Assembly (NCBI GenBank): GCA_047967505.1
Contig: CM106540.1
DNA: 64,000 nt
Source of the DNA: Dipteris shenzhenensis
Taxonomy: Eukaryota > Polypodiophyta > Polypodiopsida > Gleicheniales
Direction: 5' to 3' (one strand)
A program made the translations under genes and the position numbers. Under the pieces are notes generated by a model, which did not search any database, was not told the origin of the DNA, and saw only the letters and a program-made list of their open reading frames with translations. Every line of letters starts with the position of its first letter. The first letter of the stretch is position 1. Positions 56,934 to 64,000 of the stretch are shown here, in pieces.

Positions 56934-59661
56934 TCACACCCCTTTAATGGGAATGTTCTTCCTCTGCATCAAACCAAGAGCTAGTCGGTGTTTCCCAAAT
57001 AGCTCTTTACCGAGTGGTTTGGTAAAGATGTCTGCAACATTTTCTTTGCTATCACAATGCTGTAGTGTGATGTCACCAAGTAACACTCTTTCTCTGATGA
57101 AGTGCTCTCTGACATCAATGTGTTTTGTCCTGGAGTGATATACTGGATTTTTGGCCAATGCTTGAGCCGATTGATTATCATAGTATATTATTGTTGGCTT
57201 TGACTCATCAAAGTAATCTGTTTCTGAGAATAGTCTTCTGAGCCATATAGCCTCACATGCACCTGTAGTGAGTGCTCTATATTCTGCTTCAGTCGAAGAC
57301 AAAGAAACAGTTGGTTGTTTGTTTGACAACCATGATATAGCACCTTGACCAAGGAAAAATGCATATCCCTGTGTCGATCTCCTGGTCTCATGATCTCCAG
57401 CATAGTCACTGTCACAGTATCCATGCACCCGTGGATGACTTCCTCTGTATTCTATCCCAAACTGTCTTGTACCTCTGATGTATCTCAAGACTCTTTTGGC
57501 TGCATTCCAATGAGACTGTTTTGGATTTGCCATAAACTGTGCTAGTGAGCTTACTGCATAACAAATATTTGGCCGTGTGATTGTCAGATATATAAGAGAT
57601 CCGATGAGTTGCCTGTAGTATCTGTCATTGATTGTAGGCTTTTCTGAATCTTTAGTAAGTTTCAAACTCTATTCCATGGGAGTGGCTACAATCTTGCAAT
57701 CTGCCATATGAAACTTCTTCAGGAGACTGTCAACATACTTGAGCTGACTCATAAATGTGCTATCTGAATCTCTCCAGAACTCAATTCCAAGACAATAGTG
57801 CATAAGTCTAAGATCTTTCATGTCGAACTCTGCAGATAAGTCATGTTTTAATTTTCTGATGAAGCTATCCTTGCTTCCTGTCACAATCAGATCATCTACA
57901 TACAAAAGTGCAATAGTAATGTCTTCCCCTTGAACTTTGTAGTAGAGAGTATGATCTGCATTGGACTTCATGTATCCCAGATCAGCAAAATACTTGTCAA
58001 TTCTGGTTGTACCAACTTCTAGGTGCTTGCTTTAAGCCGTAGAGACTTTTCTTGAGATGGCAAACCTTGTTCTCCTTTCCTGGTTCAACATAACCTGCTG
58101 GTTGTTGCATCTAGACTTCCTCGTTTAGATAACCAGTGAGAAATGCATTCTTGACATCGAGCTGATACACATTCCATTTACTGAGTGTCGCTAGTGATAT
58201 CAAGAACCGTATGGAATCCATCTTTGCTACTGGAGCATAAGTCTCATCATAATCTTGACCATATTGTTGTGCAAATCCTTTTGCAACTAATCTGGCTTTG
58301 TATCTCTGAATACTGCCATCTGGATTATACTTCACTTTGTATACCCATTTGTTGGCTATGGCCTTCTTTCCTGGTGGAAGGTCGCATAATTCCCAAGTGT
58401 TATTTTTATACAAAGCATCCATTTCTTCATTCATAGCAGTTTGCCATTCTGGCTTGTCTACTGCATCTTCGAAGTACATTGGCTCTTCTATAGCCATGAT
58501 GGTAGTCATAAGAGCATAGTTGGTGGTTTCGACCTGAATTGCTTTGCCTTTTTGAAGTATATGTCAATCTGGCTGGTGGTTTGCTTTCCCTAGTAGACTG
58601 TCTGAGCTGCTGTGGCTCTACTTGGGGTGTTGTTGGCAATTCTTGCTCTTCTTCATCAACCTGTTCTGTAGATGACTGTGAAGTCGATGCTTCCATCTCC
58701 TGTGTAGGTGAGGTTTTCCATTCTGATTCCTCATCAAAGATTACATCTCTGGAGATAATGACTTTGCGGTTGATGGGATCGTACAATTTGTATGCTTTGC
58801 TTTCTTCACTGTAGCCAACCATGATGCATTTGCGTGACTTCGCATCCAATTTCGTGTGATGATCATCATGTATGTGGGCATATGCTATGCAACCAAATAT
58901 GCGGAGATGCCCAATGCGTGGCTTGTGTCCAGTGAATGCTTCATAAGAAGTCATACCCTATATCGGTTCGGTAGGAAGCCGATTAAGCAAGTAGTTTGCT
59001 GTAGCTATTGCTTCTGCCCAATACTAATTCGGAAGATGCTTTTCACTAAGCATTTCTCTAGCACTGTCTGCTAAAGTTCCATTCTTCCTTTCAGCTCTTG
59101 CATTCTGCTGAGGAGTATCTGCACATGTGAATTGTCTTCGAATGCCGTGACTTTTGCAAAAGTTCATGAATGTTGAAGACATGTATTCACCTCCTCTGTC
59201 TGATCTCATGACCTTGATCTTTTTGCCTGTTTGGTTTTCTACCATGGCTTTGAATTCTTGAAATCTGAAAAACATTTCAGATTTCTCTTTCAGAAAGTAT
59301 GTATCAAATCAAGAATACCTCGTGCACGAGAGGTACTTCTAACAAAGTTGGTTCGCTTTTGTTTGCCAAAGCAGCATGATTCACAAACTTTTCCAAGAAA
59401 TTGCAGCTTCGGAATCCCAATTGCCATATTCTGATTCCTGAGATCTAACAAGTACTTGAAGTTGACATGACCATATCTCTTGTGCCATTTTGCAGATAGT
59501 GGCATCTGTTGCATTTGAGCTGACATGGCATGCTTATCTGGTACTATAGCTAGGATTCTGTATAAGCATCCTTCCTTGACACCTTTTGCTACTAGCTGGC
59601 ATCTTTTAGATTTGTCTCTGATAGTGCATTCATCACCGTCGAAGATGACTTTGTAGTTGTG
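56934..59661 (-). pseudogene. Element C pol remnant: integrase, RT, RNase H
   Basis: Reading leftward: pre-integrase motif (AKWHKRYGH, CESCCFGKQKR; 59290-59526). Then the coding jumps from LDLIHT to FLKEKSEMF near 59290, removing about 40 residues including the first catalytic Asp. RSDRGGEY and ARAERKNGT (second Asp, Glu) follow at 59024-59275; 58427-58954 is the integrase C terminus. RT blocks are 58111-58509 (LVAKGFAQQYGQDYDETYAPV, LDVKNAFLTGYL) and 57669-57971 (LLYVDDLIVTG). RNase H is 56934-57665 (YCDSDYAGD, SLSSTEAEYRAL) ending just before the polypurine tract. Stops lie near 59030, 58960, 58110 and 57667, with frame shifts near 58520 and 58010. Confidence 0.93.
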
Positions 59662-61095
59662 TTACGTCATTTGACCTACTGACAAAAGGTTCTTGCTGAG
59701 CTTCGAAACATAGAGTACATCTTTGACTAATCCTTTTGTACCAGTAAAATTGTTCATAGGGATAACACCTATCCCTTGAACTGGATTCGGTGTATTGTCT
59801 GCTGTGTAGATGACATTTTTCTGTCCTTCTAATGGTTTCATCTTTGTGAACCATTCCTGATGATTTGTCATATGAGATGATGCACCGCTGTCGATGTACC
59901 AAGGATCCTGTTCCATTTGGTCGACTTGATAACTGTAATCCTCTTTGGGATTGAAATCAGTGTCTAGGTGCATTGTATCAGTCTGATGCAATTTCTCACT
60001 TGCAAGAAACATATTTCCATGTTCATTTGCAAAATGACTGTGACTAGAATGTCCACCACGATGATTTCCTCTTCCTCGGGAATTCCCTTGATTACTGCTG
60101 GATTGACCGCCTTGGTCATACTGCTTCTTGTGGCAATCTCTTTCATAGTGTCCAAACTTGTGACAGTAGTTGCACTGAATGTTTGACACATTGGTGGATG
60201 CATTCCCTCGTCCTTGAAATCTTCCTCGGTTGGAATGATTTCCTCTTTGCTGATTCTGATTTTGCTGAGGATGATGCTGATGCTGACTTTGATTTTGTTG
60301 ATGATGACCACTTTTCTGGTATGATCTACCTCTGTTTCTGCCTTTGCCTCTGCTTCTATCTGAAGCTGTGAAAGCTTGATCATTAGAATGACCTTTACGT
60401 GCTTGAATGGCCTGAGTCTTGAGTTCTTCACCAAGTAGAACTGACTGAAGTTCTTCCAGTGTTGGAATTTGCCATTGGATGGCAATACTCTGGACTAGAT
60501 TCTCATATCCTTCTCCTAGTCCATTCAGAATGACTTGAACCATTTCTGCGGGGTTCATCGTCTCTCCTGTTGCTGCAAGTTGATTGTTGTAGTCTTTGAT
60601 GCAGAGTACATAAGCATGACCGGTTTCACTGCTGTTGCGGAAACTCTGGTTGATCTGGTTTCTCAGGGTGAGAATCGTGGATGTGTTCTTGGACTCATAG
60701 AGAGCTGCGAACATATCCCATGCTTCTTTTGATGTCTTGACTGTGTTGAGCTGTCCTAGCATGACATCTTGCACATTCTGCTTGATCAGGTGATAGGCAT
60801 ACTTGTCTTTCTTATCCCATTCTACTTGAGCTCGGGCAATGGCAGGATCTGCTACTGGTGCGGAAACTATTTGTGTAGATGTAGATCCCGTTGTAGATTC
60901 CGTTGCTGGTGCTGTGACAACAGATGGAGTAGAGCTACTGGTGGCTGGATCGTCCAATGGTCTAGGTGTAGACCCATCGACATACTCCCATTTGTCTTGA
61001 AGCACAAGAATTGTCTCCATTCGGTATTTCCATGTACCGTAATTGGAGTTTTCTAACTTAGCAGATGCCTCCAGATTGAGGTTGCTAGTCGACAT
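59662..61095 (-). CDS. Element C gag-protease ORF
   Basis: The capsid/nucleocapsid precursor and protease of element C. I take the ATG at 61095 (MSTSNLNLEASAKLENSNYG) because it is where copia gag similarity starts (NYGTWKYRMETIL); the frame is open further upstream to 61353, but that is leader. A gag UBN2-type domain spans about residues 80-230. A Gln/His/Gly-rich linker and a CX2CX4HX4C knuckle (CNYCHKFGHYERDC) follow, then the protease with an intact WYIDSGASSHMTNH site. The frame ends at a premature stop after KNLLSVGQMT, so protease and integrase are disconnected. Confidence 0.92.
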   Translation of the reverse strand: MSTSNLNLEASAKLENSNYGTWKYRMETILVLQDKWEYVDGSTPRPLDDPATSSSTPSVVTAPATESTTGSTSTQIVSAPVADPAIARAQVEWDKKDKYAYHLIKQNVQDVMLGQLNTVKTSKEAWDMFAALYESKNTSTILTLRNQINQSFRNSSETGHAYVLCIKDYNNQLAATGETMNPAEMVQVILNGLGEGYENLVQSIAIQWQIPTLEELQSVLLGEELKTQAIQARKGHSNDQAFTASDRSRGKGRNRGRSYQKSGHHQQNQSQHQHHPQQNQNQQRGNHSNRGRFQGRGNASTNVSNIQCNYCHKFGHYERDCHKKQYDQGGQSSSNQGNSRGRGNHRGGHSSHSHFANEHGNMFLASEKLHQTDTMHLDTDFNPKEDYSYQVDQMEQDPWYIDSGASSHMTNHQEWFTKMKPLEGQKNVIYTADNTPNPVQGIGVIPMNNFTGTKGLVKDVLYVSKLSKNLLSVGQMT

Positions 61096-61353
61096 GGTGC
61101 AAAAAATGTACTCAAAAGGTGTCTTGAAAATCTCTGTATGAATCAACTGCAAATACACTGAATATGCCAAGTGAAATCTGTGAACCGTCGGTGAAGATAG
61201 AACTGCAGTATATAAAATATGATATGTATTACAAGGCTTGTGGCAATGATGCCGGGAATAGCCAAGAGGCTTTACAAGGCTGAAAATGATGTGCACGATG
61301 CCGTGAGATAGCCGAATAGGCTTTACAATGGTGGCATGTGTGTGTGAAATCAA

Positions 61354-62891
61354 ATGCTATTTGCCCACTGAATCAATCTGCAATGCCTTTGAACTCTGAA
61401 GTCTGCTCATTGAACTGATGAACGTAAGGTTTCAGGTAATGTAATGATGTGAAATCGGATGTGAGCGTACATGGCCTACTTATGTGGCCGATGATGTGGC
61501 ACTATGGATAAGCTGATGACATGGCAGATAAGGTGCTGATGTGGCAAGGGGATAATGATGACATGTGACAGCTAATGTGTGGTGACATGTGGCACATAGA
61601 TAAGGTGATGACATGGCAGACGCAAGAGTTTGTTGATGTGGCAGACGAAATAACACGTGGCACCGATGAAAAAATGATGTGGCAGTCGAAATCTTTAAGG
61701 TGCCAATGGAATCTCGAAGATTCCATCGTCTGTGATGGTCGACGGAGGCGACGGACTGAGCGATGGAGATGGCGCCTTGAAGTGTGTAGCCCGCAAGCGA
61801 AATACGCTTGTCGAGGGAGCTGTGAGCTCTGTGATGGCGTGTACTATGGCGCAGGTCGTTCGGTGGGCTGAACCTTTGGAGCTGGAACTCGTTGAAGAGG
61901 TTTGTGGGGCTGTCGATGCAGAACGTAGGCGGAGCTTTGGCTCGTAGGAGGTCGGCCGTGAAGGCTTTGGAGAAGAGAGTGTCTGTTGTTGAAGCCTTGG
62001 AGGTGGCTGAGCATTGCAGTGTTAGCTATAGGAGGTGCTGTTCGAAGTCGGCTGAGGCCCGCGATACCAAAGGTTGGGAGCCTGTCTGCGATGCTGTTTG
62101 GAGAGGTAGGAGGGTCATGGGAGCCTTGCTGAAGGAGCCGCCTGTGGGCTTGGCGCTGGTCGTTGAGGAGCCTTCGGAGGCTGGAGATCTACACGCTCAG
62201 GAGATCTCCGAAATAAGCGCGAACTGTGGAGATGCTTGGGCGCAGCTTGTTGTTGGCGGCGGCTAGGAGTTGGAGCCTAGCGCTGTACGGGGTAAGGTCG
62301 ATGGCTGAAGGGAGAGCCGTTTGGAGTAGCTTGAAGTTCATAGAGGTCGTGTCACATTCGGTTGTATGCTAGGAGCTGGGGAGCCGTCGTTGTAGGATCC
62401 CAGTCGTTGAAGGCTGAGCCTTAGTCGCTGAAGCCTTAAAGCTTGGAGTAGGCTTTGCTTGGTCGTAGATGCACTATAGAAGCTCGTTGTCTCGATGATC
62501 TAGGCTCGTAGATGCACTGGAGAGTCGAGACTAAGGGTAGAAGCAAAGGCTCTCTCTCACATAAAGTGCAAAGGCTCTCTCTCAGAAATGAATCTCTCAC
62601 CAGAAATCTCTCTCTCTCACTAAATTTTCTAAGAACCTCCAAAGATCTCTCTCTATTGCTCTCAATGGATAAGTCTCAATCTATCTCACAATGGAAATCC
62701 TCACAAAGAACTCAAGCAATGAACGAAAAACTCTCTCTCGTTCAATAGATCTCTCACAAACTATCAAAAAAATGGACGGAAATTCCTCTCAAAGAAAACA
62801 GAAGTTCTCTCAACGGAAGAGAACATTCAAGAACTCTCAATCACTCTCTCACACTCTCCAAAATCACAATGCCTCAGCGGAAGGCAAGGGA
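61354..62891 (-). other. Element C 5' leader
   Basis: Between gag and the primer-binding site. Contains TGATGTGGCA/GACATGTGGCA-type short repeats (61490-61690) and a CTCTCTCA-rich stretch (62560-62860). No domain recognised; plus-strand frames such as 61892-62266 are probably not genes. Confidence 0.7.
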
Positions 62892-62903
62892 GCTCTGATA
62901 CCA
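62892..62903 (-). other. Primer-binding site of element C
   Basis: TGGTATCAGAGC on the minus strand, the complement of the initiator tRNA-Met 3' end, immediately next to the 5' LTR. Confidence 0.93.
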
Positions 62904-63160
62904 TGACAAAATATGAAGAGGCGAGAGGAGAAGAGTGCAGATGAGGAGAGAGGGCACAGCTAGAGAGCACACCACAAATGACTAACTGTACACTAGATTT
63001 AGTTGAAAAAATAGAATATATACAAACCCTTTTAGGGTTAGGGTTAGGGGATCTAACCCTTTCCTTTATAGCACTCTATAAGGTTAGTGCTATGCACATA
63101 TGATCACGTGATGGTGCTATGCACACATGATCACATGATGTTGAGCGTGAACTCTCAAAA
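62904..63160 (-). repeat. 5' LTR of element C (right, 257 bp)
   Basis: TGACAAAATATG to CTCTCAAAA; the terminal CA is mutated to AA. Contains TTTTAGGGTTAGGGTTAGGG and short ATGATCACATGATG palindromes. Confidence 0.92.
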
Positions 63161-63616
63161 CCTAAGTGATCTAATTAACCTTCGTTTTGAGAAGCTAGCC
63201 TTGCTTCTCAGTGAGAGTAAAGCATCAAATATGTTTCATGTCATGTGGACTATAGCCATGAGAACTAAGCTCGAGACGTGAGGTGATTGGATGATAGGTG
63301 GGGGTACACCGAGAGAAAGAGAGAGAGAGAGGGGACGAAAAAATGTAATGGTAGGCCAGAAGTGAAATAAGACAAGGCCATGATGTGTTTGGACCAGTAA
63401 TCATTAAAGGTATTTGTATTTTTCTTAGGAGCATGGAGCTGGCAGTATGTCTACAGATAAGCTAGCATCCTCTTCCCTAGGTGATCTAATCTAGCCTCTT
63501 TCAGAAGTTAGCCTTGCTTCTCAAGGAGAGTAAAGGATTAAGTGTGTTTCATGTCATGTGCACTATAGCCATGAGAACTAAGCTCGAGACGTGAGGCGAT
63601 TGGATGATAGATGGGG

Positions 63617-63665
<49 letters not shown>

Positions 63666-63799
63666 GCAAAATATAATGGTGGACAGAAGTGAAATAAGTC
63701 CATGATGTGGTTGGATACGAAAGCTCCAAAGTTAATTGTATCTTTCCCAAGAGCACCTTGATGAACTAAGAACCATCTTTTTTCAAAAAGGTAATGGAG

Positions 63800-63878
<79 letters not shown>

Positions 63879-64000
63879 GACGGATTTATCTCTCCATATG
63901 TTAAAGCTATATTTGCATCGTTTAAGACAAGCTACATTTTTAAAATCATCCAAACCACTATGATCTTATAGTTTGTAGATAATGGAGGTGAAAGAGAGAG
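63161..64000. repeat. (GA)n-bearing satellite array, right part
   Basis: Continues the satellite interrupted by element C: two units with AGAAGCTAGCCTTGCTTCTCA, GTTTCATGTCATGTG and GACTATAGCCATGAGAACTA (63190-63270 and 63510-63590), (CA)n at 63619-63660, (GA)n at 63803-63874, then the ATTGACGGATTTATCTCTCC and CATCGTTTAAGACAAGCTAC words seen at 55.3 and 56.1 kb. Confidence 0.9.

Larger units (their letters stand above)
56629..63160 (-). mobile_element. Ty1/copia LTR retrotransposon C (damaged)
   Basis: A 6.5-kb minus-strand element with LTRs at 56629-56845 and 62904-63160. A perfect primer-binding site (TGGTATCAGAGC on the minus strand, 62892-62903) directly abuts the 5' LTR, a purine tract (TTGAGGGAAGG) precedes the 3' LTR, and CCTAA duplications flank it. 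Gag-protease is a long open frame, but pol carries a deletion in the integrase and several stops and frameshifts. LTRs differ by about eight substitutions, and the left one has lost 32 and 8 bases. It interrupts the (GA)n satellite. Confidence 0.95.

Noticed and set aside
61575-62266. Plus-strand ORFs of up to 124 codons opposite element C
   Set aside because: They lie antisense in the 5' leader of element C and match no recognised family.
63619-63660. Possible CRISPR-like regular repeats in the right end
   Set aside because: It is a (CA)n microsatellite in plant satellite DNA; there are no spacers or cas genes.

Overview
The window looks like nuclear DNA of a land plant. It holds one complete, intron-containing plant-type lipoxygenase gene in a sea of Ty1/copia retrotransposons, CACTA and hAT DNA transposons, foldback elements and simple repeats. 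A (GA)n-rich satellite and plant-telomere-like TTAGGG motifs fit this. The species cannot be named; most lipoxygenase introns are only about 100 bp, which fits many lineages.

Layout. 1-1.6 kb: low-complexity tracts. 1.64-7.15 kb: a decayed gag/protease fragment (family C) interrupted by a young copia element (B, 2102-6725) with a matching GGGAA target duplication. 7.7-8.4 kb: a truncated family-C leader and LTR on the minus strand. 8.9-15.5 kb: an older copia element (A, 9351-15276, minus) with 170-bp LTRs, lying between two foldback repeats. 16-23.3 kb: tandem repeats, a dead hAT transposase (19.77-21.97 kb) and a Myb/SANT-like remnant. 25413-30504: the lipoxygenase gene, 9 exons, 828 codons, all five iron ligands present; its first two introns are GC-AG. 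32-33 kb: an unrecognised minus-strand acidic ORF pair. 34-42.7 kb: a CACTA-like region with a broken TNP2 transposase (minus), a divergent second gene (plus), repeated short motifs and a 360-bp inverted repeat. 43-43.5 kb: LINE and copia RT scraps. 44.1-45.6 kb: the end of a second CACTA element. 45.7-47.4 kb: a decayed coiled-coil ORF. 47.6-54.7 kb: a chain of short tandem and dispersed duplications plus a 60-bp-stem hairpin. 54.8-64 kb: a (GA)n satellite array interrupted by copia element C (56629-63160, minus, TSD CCTAA).

Only the lipoxygenase is convincingly a working host gene. It would act in the oxylipin pathway, oxygenating polyunsaturated fatty acids. Everything else recognisable is mobile-element protein or its debris, so no multi-gene host system was seen. 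The most notable observations are the paired GC-AG introns, the nested insertions resolved to the base, a near-perfect 60-bp hairpin, the large inverted repeat, an array of imperfect palindromes and the divergent CACTA gene pair sharing a motif with its flanks.
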